Positions 11,094 through 23,217 of a DNA stretch of 64,000 nucleotides are shown in pieces. The notes beneath the pieces were generated by a model. That model saw only the letters and a program-made list of their open reading frames with translations. It was not told where the DNA came from and searched no databases. Position 1 is the first letter of the stretch. The number at the start of each line of letters is the position of its first letter. Origin of the DNA: Telopea speciosissima. Lineage: Eukaryota; Streptophyta; Magnoliopsida; Proteales; Proteaceae. The translations under genes and the position numbers were made by a program. Where the stretch lies: positions 20,872,698 through 20,936,697 of the forward strand of contig NC_057919.1 of NCBI RefSeq assembly GCF_018873765.1, given 5' to 3'.

Positions 11094-12367
11094 TTTTAGT
11101 ATTAAAAGTTTTGGCATGCATCCTTCGGTAGTAAGTAAACTCACAAGATGTTCATAGTAAGCATTGCTACGAAGCAAACAAGGAGTAAGCAAAGATATAA
11201 ATATAGAGTTTTTTTTTTTAATAAGAAATATAGAGAGTTTATTTAACACATCATGAAACAGGAAAATTTTCAAGTTGATTCTCTTGTGTGGGAGATCCTG
11301 ACTGCACTACCTTTTTAGGGAGCTTGTAGCAGCTTAGTGGGGGGTTATTTCCACTTAGGAAGCATTAAGCATAGAATTGGAAGTCCAGAATGTTCTAATG
11401 CTTTATTTTGGGACTTGGCCATCTCCTTTTGAGTTGATTTGATAAGGGGTCAAAAAAAGTGTGTAATCTATAGAAATCCTCTAAACTGCACAAACCCTTT
11501 TTTTTTTGGGTAAATCTTAAAACTGCACATACCAGTAAAACCATTCCTTGAAGTAGACCCACAATTAGTATAGATCAAGGTACTACTATCAATATTGTTG
11601 AGTAGTTCCAGACATGCATCACCTTAAAAGGGCATACTTGGACTAGGTTTTGCTTCTGGATTCTGAGCTTGAAGCAAAAACTGGATCAATAACATTAGTC
11701 TTGTAGATATAACTTAGATCCCATAAACATGTTCTCTCAATATAGATTTCAGACACCAAAGGCAACCAAGAAGCTATAATCTCATTCTTCTCCACCCCCC
11801 CCCCCCCAAAACCCCCCTTTCAAGGTTTCTTAAACCCTGAAAATCCAACCTCAGAATCCAAATTTTTAATTCTGATAGTCGAAATCTAACCATCTGAAAA
11901 ATGTTCCTGCAGATTCATACATCATGATCCTTGGTCTACCAATGAATGCTTCTGTTTCTCAGCTATACCATTATCACTACAAGTGAGATTTCCTATGCAC
12001 ACCATCAAAAAGCACTGCAGGGGAGCCCGGTTCTCTTATGTGTGCAACCATTAAGATCAAGTTGTGCAGGTCCTCCTTGAATTGTGATTGGAAGAGAGAA
12101 AAAGAGTTTGCAGGTTACGTAGTCATGTATTAGGTATATAAGAAACAGAGAACAGCAATAGATGTAGCAGTAGAACCATCAGAACCACCAGCACAAGAAA
12201 CAAGAGAAAAAAAAGCAATTCAACAACAAAGGTCAATATCCATTTCCAATCTCGTCGATCACATGAATTTTATGAGACAAAGAAAGAGTTCTTGTTTCGA
12301 TCATTTCAAAAATGGATATAGCACCATTTTAAATTAATTAATCAAAAAGAAGAGGAAAAAAAGATAA
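11094..12367. other. Gene-free stretch, likely including the 3' UTR of the downstream minus-strand gene
   Basis: No coding region is supported. A C run lies near 11798. The last few hundred bases before 12368 are probably the 3' UTR of the cysteine-rich protein gene. Confidence 0.35.
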
Positions 12368-12784
12368 TCAAGACGACAATGAAGAAGAAGAAGCCGAAGA
12401 AGAGGAAAGCTTTAGGCATTCATTTTGGCATCTACGAAGGCAAATATCGTTCCAATCGGGCACTTGGTGTTGATTAACGCAGACAGTGCGGGCACAAGCA
12501 TCTGTGCAGGCGTCAAGCTCAGACACACCGCATACAGTAACACAGGTATCTGGAGTTGGGTCTTTGGAGAAAGCACCAACCTTCTTCAGCATTCTCTTTG
12601 ATGTGCAAACCCTCTCACATACAAAAATGTCGTCGGAGCTCTTCTCCCTCCCTCTCGCACTCTTCAACCTCTGCTCCTCGTCACGCCTTCTCTTCATCCT
12701 CAGCCCTTGCCCTGCAATTACAGCCGGTATGGCAGCCCCTAATAAACCCCACCATAGTTCCACCATCACGATCTCTCCAAACAC
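12368..12784 (-). CDS. Small conserved plant protein with CX3C cysteine pairs and an N-terminal hydrophobic segment
   Basis: The protein has 138 residues in one exon. Residues 8-26 (VELWWGLLGAAIPAVIAGQ) form a hydrophobic segment that could be a membrane anchor. A basic stretch (KRRR) follows. The C-terminal half has ten cysteines, eight of them in CX3C pairs: C56/C60, C81/C85, C93/C97 and C115/C119, plus C102 and C123. The tail is a Ser run. The block around CGVSELDACTDACARTVC looks like a conserved plant family of unknown function. Twin CX3C spacing is seen in small mitochondrial intermembrane-space proteins, but no function is claimed. The start at 12784 is the first ATG; a second Met is at residue 7. 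Confidence 0.75.
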   Translation of the reverse strand: MFGEIVMVELWWGLLGAAIPAVIAGQGLRMKRRRDEEQRLKSARGREKSSDDIFVCERVCTSKRMLKKVGAFSKDPTPDTCVTVCGVSELDACTDACARTVCVNQHQVPDWNDICLRRCQNECLKLSSSSASSSSLSS

Positions 12785-13579
12785 ACTGCTCTAGCTGCTG
12801 CTGCTGCTTCTGCCTCAATCCTTTTTCGCTCTTCACCTGTTGACCTCATTCCCAAACAAAAAATCAAAGAAATAGAAGAATAAACCCTAGGGTTCAGAAA
12901 CAATAAAAGAAACAAGGAAAACAAAAAAGCTAAAACCCATATCGGAAGATAAACAAATTAGGATCTAACCGATCAGAAGCTCTTAAATGTCATGGAATCA
13001 CCAAAACCCTAGATTCAAATGCGGCAATAATTACTTAATACTCGTCAAATTGAATATAGAACTAATCAAAAGTTGCAAATGCCTCAATTTTAAGACTTAC
13101 AAGAATCTAACCCTAGATTCAATCTAAACAAACATTATATAGCAGAAGGTTGTAAATACTTATAATCCACAGCTTGGAGATTCATCACAAGTGATCAAAT
13201 GTTTGCCATATGAAGAAGAACGAAAAAAAACAAAGAAAAGAAAACCAAGAGTGGGGAAATACAAATTGGTTATGAAGGTTTTAAATCTGCAAAAACATTT
13301 ATTGCCCTTATGAATTATGATAAACAGAGTAGAAATGTAGAACAGAAAGACTGACCTCCAGTCTCCCGAGGAAATTAACGAGTCATTCAAAAGTATTTGC
13401 CTTCGCCTAGCTGCTCTCCAATTCAGTCTGGGGCATTTGACTTTAGTTCTAATTTCCCACCTACATGGATTCTTTATTATTTTCTTTCTCTTATTTGTTC
13501 ATATGGGTTACGGATTATGTTTTGTTTTGTTTTATTTTGTTTTGTTTTGTTTTGTTTTATTTTTTGTTTTTTGTGTGTT
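12785..13579. other. Upstream region of the minus-strand gene and simple repeat
   Basis: The first part probably contains the 5' UTR and promoter of the minus-strand gene. No other coding region is seen. A TTTTG-type array lies at about 13518-13563, next to the LINE tail. Confidence 0.4.
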
Positions 13580-13774
13580 TTTTTTTAACAAAAGATTTAT
13601 TAAGGAAAAAGGAAATACAGTTAATTATACAACGAGACCTTCGAAGTTAACAGTATCACACCATCTAAAACGAACTATAGTAAAATTTTCGGTAGCTTCT
13701 CAACATATGTACTTGTAAGGTTCCAAGATATACTAGTTAAGCTAGACGGATTAAGAATATCACAAATTTTTTTA
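13580..13774 (-). mobile_element. LINE 3' end, cut off by MULE-2
   Basis: In minus orientation this reads from the MULE-2 target site into a short 3' region ending in an A run beside the TTTTG array. It is the continuation of the LINE at 21671-22674, from which it was separated when MULE-2 inserted into the RNase H part. Confidence 0.6.
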
Positions 13775-14567
13775 AGGAAATTTATACATACTATCCCTGA
13801 GGTTTAATAAAAAGATATTTTCACCCCCAGTTTTGGAAAATTTTGCATACCTTACTGAGGTTTGCAAACGATAACAAATAAGCCCATTTCGTCAGTTCAT
13901 GACTAACACTGTTAAAAATTAGATTTGAACTGATGGAATTGCTTTTCTAAGAAGAACCCAAAAAAACAAAAAACAAAAAACACAAAACCTGCAACTCATC
14001 TTTCCCAAAATCGATTAGGGAAGATGAGTTGCAACCTTAAAACATTTGCCACTCAATCACTCCTCTTCAACTTCTTTGCCTGAACCGAATCATCACCATC
14101 TTCACCATCACTCTCTGCTCCACCCTCAAACCCTAACCCTAAACTCTGATTGGATGCAGAACAACCCACCATGGTTCATCGTCCTCCTTCTCTTCTGCAT
14201 CCTCGACTGAACTCAGAAAATCTGAAATCTCCCTAGGAATTGAACAAGAAACAGATCAGAGAAAATGAGTCCGATCGTGGAGGTCTTGTCTTCTTGTCTT
14301 GGTGGTCTTTGAGTGTTGTCATGCTTTGATTCTTCTCTCATTTTTCATCTTTTCAAACCAACCTACCTATCCACATGTCCGTCCAATCCTCTTTAATGTC
14401 TTTTTCTTTTTTGTTTTTTTTATTTATTAAAAATTAAGAATCCTCTATAAAGTCAAAACCATTAATCTAAGCTCTATTTATCTCTAGCTCGAACTTTTTA
14501 TATAATATAGATCCATTCTAAACGAGAGAAGAAGAAGGAGGAGGAGTCTCTGGAAGGCCGTGAAACA

Positions 14568-14648
14568 ATGGCAGAAACGGAACTAACGTTGGAGCACATG
14601 CCAACATGGGTTGTAGCCGTTGTCTGCAGCGTTATTGTCGCTATTTCT
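14568..14648 (+). pseudogene. Captured MLO gene, start of exon 1
   Basis: From an ATG at 14568 the frame encodes MAETELTLEHMPTWVVAVV and then CSVIVAIS, the extracellular N-terminus and first membrane segment of MLO proteins (the PTWVVA and VIVAIS blocks are typical). After 14648 the similarity stops where an inverted-repeat insertion begins. MLO proteins are seven-transmembrane proteins linked to powdery mildew susceptibility and calmodulin binding; this is only a fragment. Confidence 0.75.
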
Positions 14649-14654
14649 CAGAGA

Positions 14655-15170
14655 AGACAGACACTTATTTATGCCTAATATCATTTAAGTAAATGCTTTT
14701 GTATTTGTATTTCATTTACTTAAGATATTATTCATACATAAGCAAATAGTCCCCATTTGAATCCAATAAAAATAGTTAAAAAATCAAATTCCAAAAGAAA
14801 AAAAAGTCAACCCCCCAGTTCAAGAATAAAAACTGGATTTTCGACGATAGATGCAATTTTTAATTTTCTAATGCTGGGATTTTTCTCAAATCTAAAAATT
14901 TCAGAAATCTTATTATGGTAAAACATTGCTAAAAACTAAAAGTGCGGTAATATATTCATTTGTTTTGACGTCCAAAAAATTATTATCATTCAGAGTGATT
15001 TTGACAGCATTCGCGCACACCGTATTAAGTTTGACCAGTACATAACTCTTTCAATATAAATCAAATTTTAGCAATCTTGGACTTGTTTGAAAGCTTTTCA
15101 ACAAGTCCAAGATTCCTTAAATCTGATTTATATTGAAAGAATTATTTAGGCATAAATAAGACTGCTTGTC
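14655..15170. mobile_element. Small inverted-repeat (MITE-like) insertion inside the MLO piece
   Basis: The left end (GACAGACACTTATTTATGCC) is mirrored on the right by GGCATAAATAAG and, just beyond, GTGTCTGTCC, with an intervening small indel. The interior contains two hairpins (about 14679-14730 and 15044-15143). There are no coding features. Its exact right edge, somewhere between 15170 and 15215, is uncertain. Confidence 0.45.
15044..15143. repeat. Long hairpin with ~45-base arms
   Basis: The left arm (CTTTCAATATAAATCAAATT then TCTTGGACTTGTT) pairs with the right arm (AACAAGTCCAAGA then ATTTATATTGAAAG) with only a few mismatches around a short loop near AAGCTTTT. The size resembles a miRNA precursor or young MITE-derived hairpin. 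Confidence 0.7.
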
Positions 15171-15451
15171 CTGTGTCTGTCCTGGTTTCTAGAATAAGTA
15201 AGTGTCTGTCCTGCTTTCCCACTAACTGAAACTCCTATTTGGACTTTGTTTTTGCAAAATATAATAATGCCATTATACTTAAATGGCCTAAAATAAGCTG
15301 TATACCGATTTTCAGACCCAAAAGAGGTCTAAAACCCACCGAGATGGGCTTCCGAGTCAGAAAAAAAAAAATGCACAAACTCGGCGAGATCTCGGCCCAA
15401 CTCGGTTTTTTGCTAGGTCGAGATGGCTCCGAGACCCGAGTTTTTGAACCT

Positions 15452-16053
15452 TGATATCAAGAGAAGAAGAGGACGGAGAGATAGCCTGAGTTGAAAGAGA
15501 ACACTCTGTCCAGTATTTGCACCCTATTACTGCACTGGGTTGCAGCAAATCTGCCTCCCAAGATAAAACAGGCTAGACTGATTACTGATTTGCAGAGACA
15601 GTAATCACTTGAAACTATCAGAGATTTTATTAATGTCTGACTGACTGAAATCGTACCACAAAAATTGAATGATTTGAACTGTCCATTTCACATCTATTTA
15701 TAGTGGTGGATGTATCCCTTCAAGATACCTCATGGAATGGGTGTGTCCATTGACATGAGTAGATAGGATTAAAAGATTCTAATCCAAGCACTCATATGTA
15801 AGTGTCTCTTGAAGATACCCCATGGTGTAGATGTGTCTCTTGGTTCAATGGATTAGATTAAAAGATTTCAATCCAAGTGCTATAAATGCACTATTACAAA
15901 TGGATATGTCTCTTTGAAGATACATGTCCCTTAGCCAAAAAATCAGGCCAACATTGAACCAAATAATGATCCAAAATTGCCAAAAAATCAGACCAACATT
16001 GGACCAAAGAATGACCCAAAACCGTTCACACAATTATTGAAAAAATTCCAACA
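15452..16053 (-). repeat. Copia-1 3' LTR
   Basis: This 602-bp repeat matches 20574-21213 throughout. In element sense it begins TGTTGGAA and ends near TATCA. Confidence 0.85.
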
Positions 16054-19000
16054 ATTTTCCCCAATTTTTAAAATAATTAAGTCCCAGTCAATAACCTCTC
16101 TGTACCTTTAAATCATACGTACATAAAGGTCTCTTTCGATTTGAACCTTCATGTTGTCAAAATACATTAGAACTTGTCAAAATCAAAATGGACGAGGCCT
16201 TGAACTTAGAATTTATAGCGACAAATCTCATATACTAGACATATGATTTACTTAACATAGTTTCAAAAATACCCGCACATTTATGGCCTTGTGATTTCAT
16301 CTTAGGTTTTCATAAGTGCCTTAGAGACAAGCTTTGAATCTCGCAGAAGCGGCCCCATTTTCTGCACTTATATAGGTGAATCTAATAATATGCAAATGTA
16401 TGACTTGCATTTCCTATACGACATAGATTCATTAAAGGATTGATCCTATCCTCTGTCTGTTTCTCTATACATACATGCACTACCTTGAGATGACAAGAGA
16501 TATTATCTCTACTAATTAAGTGCATAACCGGTTATTACTACAAGTGTTTTCCATTGAACTAGATGACTAGATGTTGGTCTAGTGTTTAGTTGGTTTTCAC
16601 TTGCAGGTTACTTCTCATTTAAAAATTTTAAACCCATCTCCCTGGAAGTCTTCCATACCACATCCCTACCTAGGCTTTTTGTAAAGGGATCAGCCAAATT
16701 TTTCTTTGACTTTACATAACTAATAGTCATAACTCCCTTGACGAGTTGTTCCCTTACATAGCTATGTCTTAAACTGATATGCCTTGACTTTCCATTGTAA
16801 ACTTTATTATAAGCTCTTGATAATGTTGCTTCATTATCACAAAATATTGATATAACAGGCATTGGTTTAGGCCACAGAGGAATCTCTGTTTATAGGTCCC
16901 TAAGCCATTCTGTTTCATTTACTGTCATTACTAAAGCAATAAACTCAGACTCCATAGTGGAGTGTGAAACCATAGTCTATTTTTTGGATCCCCAAGATAT
17001 TGATGCTCCACCCAAGGTAAATATCCAACCACTTGTGGACTTTGATTCATCAGATCCTGTAATCCAATTTGCATCTGTGTATCCTTCTAGTACTGCGAGA
17101 AAATCCTTATAACTTAATGCATAATTCATTGTGCCCTTTAAGTACTTAAGTACTCTAGAAACGGCATTCCAATGAATTTGTCTAGGATTATGAGTAAATC
17201 TACTCAAAACACCAACTGCAAAAGCTATATCAAGACGAGTACAGTGCATGGCATATATTAAGCTACCAATGATACTAGAGTATTCTAATTGAGATATACA
17301 ATTCCCTTCATTAGAAGTTAATCTAATAGAATGATCATATGAGGTAGCAACTGGTTTACAATCCTCATTATTGAATATCTTTAATATTTTCTTTATGCAA
17401 TGAGACTGTGCTAAAGAATTAGAATCAGAAGATCTAACAATTTTGATTCTCAAAATTACGTTTGCTTCACCCATATCTTTCATATCAAAACATGAAGATA
17501 GGAAAGCCTTTGTCTCTAATATAATACTTGAATTAGTACCAAAGATTAACATATCATCAACATATAAGCATATTATAACACCATGTCTATTCTTGAATTT
17601 AGAATAAACAGATTTATCAGATTCATTTATTCCAAATCCATTTGCTACAACCTTTTGGTCAAATTTATCATGTCATTGCTTAGGAGTTTGTTTTAAACCA
17701 TATAAAGATTTGATTAGTTTACAACCCTTGTTTTCCTGGCCTTTTAAAACAAACCCTTCAGGTTGTTCCATGTAAACTTCTTCTTCTAAATTTTCATTTA
17801 GAAAAATAGTTTTAACATCTATTTGGTGTATAACAAGTTTATTAATCGATGCTAAAGCAATTAACAATCTAATTGTACTAATTCTAGCAACTGGAGCATA
17901 TGTATCAAAATAGACAATACCTTCCTTTTGCTTAAAGCTCTTGGCTACAAGCCTAGCTTTAAACTTATCAATGGTTCCATCAGTTTTAAGTTTTCGCTTG
18001 AAGATCCATTTACAACCAATAAGTTTAAATCCAAGAGGTAAATCTGTTAAAACTCATGTTTTATTACCCATGAAAGAATCCATTTCATCATTTATAGCGT
18101 CTTGCCAAAAGGTAAAATCTTGAGAATTCATGGCTTCTCGAAAAGTCAATGGATCATGTTCAACATTATACAGACAAGAATATGTAACTTCATTTCTATT
18201 TCCTTCTACCAAGAATTGATAGAAATCTGGACCAAAGGATTTTTCTACTCTAACTCTTTTACTTCTTCTTAGTTCAGCACTCTCATTATTTTCAGAGTTT
18301 GATTGAACTGTATCTTGATCCTCCTTATTTGTATCTTCATTCTTCCGTTTCCTAGAGAATGAATCCTCAAAGAACTCAGCATCTCTAGATTTCAAAATTA
18401 TATTTTGACTAACGGTCTCTGTAGATTTCATCGTTAAGAATCTATAGGTCTTGCTATGTTGGGCATAGCCAATGAAAATACATTCAATTGTCTTTTCACC
18501 TAATTTAGGTCTTTTAGGATCAGTTAACCTTACTAATGCTCTACATCCCCATACTTTGAAATATCCAAGAGAAGGTTTTCTCTTCATCCAATATTCATAG
18601 GGAGTGATATTAGTCTTTTTATGAGATATACGGTTAAGTATATGACAAGCAGTCATTAATGATTTCCCCCATAAATTCTTTGGTAAGTTAGAAGTAAGTA
18701 AAAGTGTATTCACCATTTCTGTTAGAGTCCTATTTATTCTTTTCGCTACTCCATTCTGTTGAGGACTATAAGGTGTCGTTATTTGATGGATAATTCCATA
18801 AAGTTCACAGAAATCATCAGTAGAGAAGTATTCATTTCCTCGATTAGTTCGTAAGATTTTAATCTTACGATCTAATTGATTTTCAACTTTGGCTTTGTAG
18901 ATTTTGAATTTCTCCAAAGCCACATCTTTAGTCCTTAACGGGTATACATATGTATATTTTGAACAGTCATCTATAAAAGTGATGAAATATCTTTTACCAC

Positions 19001-20573
19001 CTCTAGTTAGAATACCTTCTAACTCACACAAATCAGAATGTATCAATTCTAAGAGTTGTGTATTCCTTTCTACTTTCTTAAAAGACTTCCTAGCAATTTT
19101 AGACTTGATGCATACAGAACATTTGTCTTGACTAGAAGATGTGCATTCCGATAATAAACCTAATTTAACCATATTTCTCATGCACTTATAATTAATATGG
19201 CCAAGTCTAGAATGTTATGTATCAAAAGTAGAAACAATATAAGCAGAATATGAATTTTCATTAATCACACTAAACTTATACATGCCATTCGATGCATAAC
19301 CTTTTCCAACATAAATTCTCCCTTTAGACATGATGATGTTCCCTGACTCAAACAGGATTTTAAACCCATGTTTGTCAAGCAAGCTTACAGATATTAAATT
19401 TTTCCTAATATCAGGGACATGAAGTACATCATTCAAAGTAAGTTTCTTTCCGGATGTGAGATTTAGAACCACTGTGCCTTTACCTATGACCTTAGCAGTT
19501 GAAGAATTTTTCATAAAGAGATCTTATCCATCTGCTATAGGTTCATAAACTTTGTACAGATTTTTGTTCTTGGCAACTTGTTTGGTTGCACCAGAATCTA
19601 TCCACCATTCCTCATCATCACCAACTGTGAATGCTTCAGATATCACAGTAGCCCTATCATCATTGTCAACAATGTTGGTTTGGTCCTTTTGTTGCTTCTC
19701 TTTGAGATAGACTCGACACTATTTCTTGAAATGATCGACTTTTTCGCATTTTCAACAAGCCGCTTTAGGGTTAGTAAAACTACCCTTCTTCTTTTTCGAA
19801 ACAAATCCTTTCCCATCAAAGTTTCTCTTTTTGCCCTTAGAAGATGCATTTTCCATAACATGAGCCTTTGGAGATTTTTCCTTCAATTCAGGTTTATCCA
19901 ATTTACGAGAATTCTCTTCAACTTTGATATACTTTATCAGCTCTTGCATAGTCATTGCATCTTTCTTTTGTTTCAACTCTTTCCGACAGTCTTTCCAAAC
20001 AAGAGGTAACTTAGAAATAATTGTAGATACTTGAAAAGACTCATCAAGAGAATGACCCTCAGAGATTATTTGATTCATGAGATCTTGCAACTCATAAGTT
20101 TGTGAAATAATAAACTTATCACCTACCATTCTGTAATCAAATAACTTACTTACAAGAAACTTCTTGTTGCCAGCATCCTCAATTTTGTACTTTTTGTCGA
20201 GATCCTCCCATAGTTCTCTCAACGTGCTGTATGCAAACTTGTACTCATACACATCATAAAGTGTGTTTGATAACCCATTGAGAATGTAGCCCTTGCACAT
20301 GAAGTCTTCTTGTTCCCACTTCTGGCGTTGCTGTTTCTGTACCGGTGTCTCTCTACTTGAAGTTTCTCCAGTGGTGTTTGTCGATGCTGTTGGCTTCTCT
20401 TCATTAAGAACATGTGCAATCTTCAAAGCAGTGAGGAAGAAATACATCTTCCCTTTCCAACGCTTGAAGAACGAACCATCAAACTTATCCAGTTTGGTGA
20501 TCTCGTTCCCAGGTATCTTCATCAATGTTGTCTCCTCCATTGATTAAATACTGTCTTAAGATTGTTAAATAAC

Positions 20574-21213
20574 TGATACCAAGAGAAGGAGAGGACGGAG
20601 AGATAGCCAGAGTCGAACGAGAATGCTCTGTCCTTAAGACAGTATTTGCACCCTATTACTGCACTGGGTTGCAGCAAATCTGCCTCCCAAGATAAAACAA
20701 GCTAGACTGATTACTGATTTGCAGAGACAGTGATCACTTGAAACTATCAGAGAATTTATTAATGCCTGACTGACTGAAATCGTACCACAAAAATTGAATG
20801 ATTTGGGCTGTCCATTTCACCTCTATTTATAGTGGTGGATGTATCCCTTCAAGACACCTCATGGAATGGGTGTGTCCATTGACATGAGTGGATAGGATTA
20901 AAAGATTCTAATCCAAGCACTCATATGTAAGTGTCTCTTGAAGATACCCCATGGTATAGGTGTGTCTCTTGGAAATACCCCATGGTGTAGGTGTGTCTCT
21001 TGGTTCAATGGATTAGATTAAAAGATTCCAATCCGAGTGCTATGAATGCACCTTTACAAATGGATATGTCTCTTTGAAGATACATGTCCCTTAGCCAAAA
21101 AATCAGGCCAACATTGAATCAAAGAATGAACCAAAACTGTCAAAAAACCAGACCAACATTGGACCAAAGAATGATCCAAAACCGTCCACACAATTATTGA
21201 AAAAATTCCAACA
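20574..21213 (-). repeat. Copia-1 5' LTR
   Basis: This 640-bp repeat matches 15452-16053. It is longer mainly because a ~31-bp internal unit containing CCCCATGGT is present twice and because of one short indel near the end. Confidence 0.85.
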
Positions 21214-21399
21214 GGTAATGTCTTTTTATCGTTTCTTTACCACATTCTTTTCTCTCTAACACTTCCCTTTTCTCTGGAAGTTCTCTACTATCTCTTTTTT
21301 CCTTTGCTTCATTTTTAAGGGTTTCGAATTTTGCTGCAACTTGGAAGCTGAATTGCGCTATTTTTTTTTTTTTTTTAATTTTTGTGCGATTGATTTCAG

Positions 21400-21465
21400 T
21401 ATTTGAAGAAGAAGAATCAGAAGCCGCTCTTTAAAGCTTTGCAAAAAGTTAAAGATGAGTTGCAG
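21400..21465 (+). pseudogene. Captured MLO gene, exon 2 piece
   Basis: After a TTTCAG acceptor the frame gives YLKKKNQKPLFKALQKVKDE, the first cytoplasmic loop of MLO proteins (KKNQKPL and ALQKVK are typical). It joins the MULE-2 right inverted repeat at GATGAGTTGCAG, which serves both as MLO codons and as the conserved TIR motif. With exon 1 at 14568 it shows that the donor was captured as genomic DNA with its intron. Confidence 0.75.
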
Positions 21466-21670
21466 GTTTTGTTTTTTTTTTTTTTTGTTCTTCTTAGAAG
21501 GGCAATTCCGTCAGTTCAAGTCTAATTTTTAACAGTGTTAGTCATGAACTGACGGAATGGGCTTATTTGTTACCGTTTGCAAACCTCAAGGGGGTACGCA
21601 GAATTTTCCAAAACTGGGGGGTGAAAATATCCTTTCGTCAAACCTCATGGGTGGTATTTGTAAATTTCCC

Positions 21671-22674
21671 ATTTTTCTATTGCAACACCAAATTTCCTTG
21701 ATGGGAATCTGTTCTTCCTGTGCTTTCTTCCATCGTTGGTTGATTCCAAAAAGTTCTACTTCTTTAGCATCCTGGATGTTTATGCTACCTGCATCTATTA
21801 GGAAACTTTGTCCATCTATCAAAATACCAAAAGTCCACTTTGCTAGTTTTAGATCGGATTAAAAAATTCCTGCGATCATTAAAACAGAAAATTCCAGATG
21901 AAGGTTAGCAAATATTGATAAAAGTGGAGGAAAATGTGTGCTTTGTGGTGATTCCAGTGTGGGAGTCGTTGGTAATGGTGGGTGAAGATTCAAATTTGTA
22001 ATCCATCTAGAAAGATTATGGATGACCAACATAAGGTCAGCCTTACCCGCACACAATAAAACATTATTTCTTATAGACCAAATATAATAACAGATTATAA
22101 TAAAAACAAAAAAAACCAACTTAAAAATTGTTTATCAAAGGCCTTGAAGCCAAGGAAAGATTCGCAGAGGTGGATAAGAGAGGGAGCAGAGAGATGCTCG
22201 TTTCTTAATCCAAGAGGTCCACGGGCCCAGATACACTTAGTCCAATCACATGATAAGAAAAGATGTCAGATCGATCCGTCGTTAGAACCACAGAAAACAC
22301 AAGAAGGCTCAATGGGCATCCATTTCGAAAGAGAAGCTCTGACAGGGATTCTTGCATTTAAAACACGCCAAAAAAAGATTTTAAAACGAGGATGAATGTT
22401 AATCTTCCAAAAAAAATTCCACCATAGAGAATGTATTGGCCTAGGAGCGTTAGATTTGGCAATGAAGTTGGCAGCCTGCTTTGTTGAGAAAATTCCATTT
22501 TTTTGAAATTAAACATCTCAACATATCAGCACTGGAAGAGGTATTAATCCTAAGAACATTATTAACAGTCATTGGTGAATAACAAGATTGTAAAAGTGAA
22601 CAATTCCAATGATTGTTATGGACTCTATGTTGATGATATTATCCTCATAATTATTATCGATGCAATTTATTATC
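21671..22674 (-). mobile_element. LINE fragment (zf-RVT and RNase H parts) between MULE-2 and MULE-3
   Basis: In minus orientation the fragment encodes zf-RVT-type sequence (HPRFKIFFWRVLNARIPV, CVFCGSNDG, GPLGLRNEHL) and then an RNase H start (KWTFGILIDGQSF). Stops and frame changes are present. It is interrupted at 21670 by MULE-2 and continues at 13774. It reaches the MULE-3 target site at 22674, so MULE-3 may have hit the same LINE; whether it resumes after 29513 is unclear. Confidence 0.7.
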
Positions 22675-23217
22675 GGGTAATTTACACATACCACCCTTGA
22701 GGTTTAACGAAAGTATAATTTTACCCCCCAGTTTTGGATAATTCTACGTACCCCCCTGAGGTTTACAAATGTTAACAAATACACCCATTCCGTCAGTTCA
22801 TTACTAATAGTGTTAAAATCAAGGGGTAAAGTTACAAAAATACCCCTTCAAGAAAAAAAAAAACCTGCAATTCATCTTCCCCAAATAGTTTAGGGTGGGG
22901 GGAGATGAGTTGCAAGTTAGATCTAGCTAAGATGAAAATCTCTGGTTCAATCTAGAAGGAAGAACATCAATGACAGCCTTGTAAAGGTACAAATGCCGTC
23001 GGATTTGTCAATATCCTCATCCCAGTCTCATCCCCAAAGACAAGCATGAACCTTCCTGGATCACTTTTTATTTTATTTACACTACAACTAAAATGGAGAA
23101 CAAAATTACATTGTTGAACCAAATACAGTAAAATAAGGAAGCTTGCTTTGGGTTTGTTTGGTAGAGAAATCAGATATGAACAGGGGAAGACAGGGGAGGA
23201 AATCTCAAACCATCTCT

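Larger units (their letters stand above)
15452..21213 (-). mobile_element. Copia-1: degraded full-length Ty1/Copia LTR retrotransposon
   Basis: The element has two LTRs and the Ty1/Copia order on the minus strand: gag (about 20540-19750), protease region, integrase (about 19180-18500), reverse transcriptase (about 18100-17000) and RNase H (about 16860-16610). A purine-rich tract precedes the 3' LTR, and a tRNA-Met-like primer site lies at the 5' LTR edge. It is a fossil, with roughly five or six breaks in the coding region. The LTRs differ at about 5% of positions by eye, which at usual plant rates suggests one to a few million years. No clear 5-bp target duplication was found. It inserted into MULE-2. 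Confidence 0.9.
13775..21670. mobile_element. MULE-2: Mutator-like element carrying MLO exons, split by a Copia element
   Basis: Terminal inverted repeats run from 13775 to about 14035 and from about 21451 to 21670. The left end is AGGAAATTTATACATAC and the inverted right end GGGAAATTTACAAATACC. The flanks ATTTTTTTA (13766-13774) and ATTTTTCTA (21671-21679) match at 8 of 9 positions, a worn 9-bp target duplication. The interior holds the leader, exon 1 and exon 2 of an MLO gene on the plus strand, a small inverted-repeat insertion, and a full-length Copia element. Without the Copia the element would be about 2.1 kb. It sits inside a LINE, so the order of events was LINE, then MULE-2, then Copia. 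Confidence 0.85.

Noticed and set aside
13518-13563. TTTTG array as a possible CRISPR-like or regulatory repeat
   Set aside because: It is a simple sequence repeat next to the LINE A tail; no spacers or conserved repeat units exist.
15289-15450. CTCGG-rich stretch beside Copia-1 as a separate transposon
   Set aside because: Words such as GAGATCTCGG and ACCCGAG recur in common plant degenerate repeats, but no ends could be defined.
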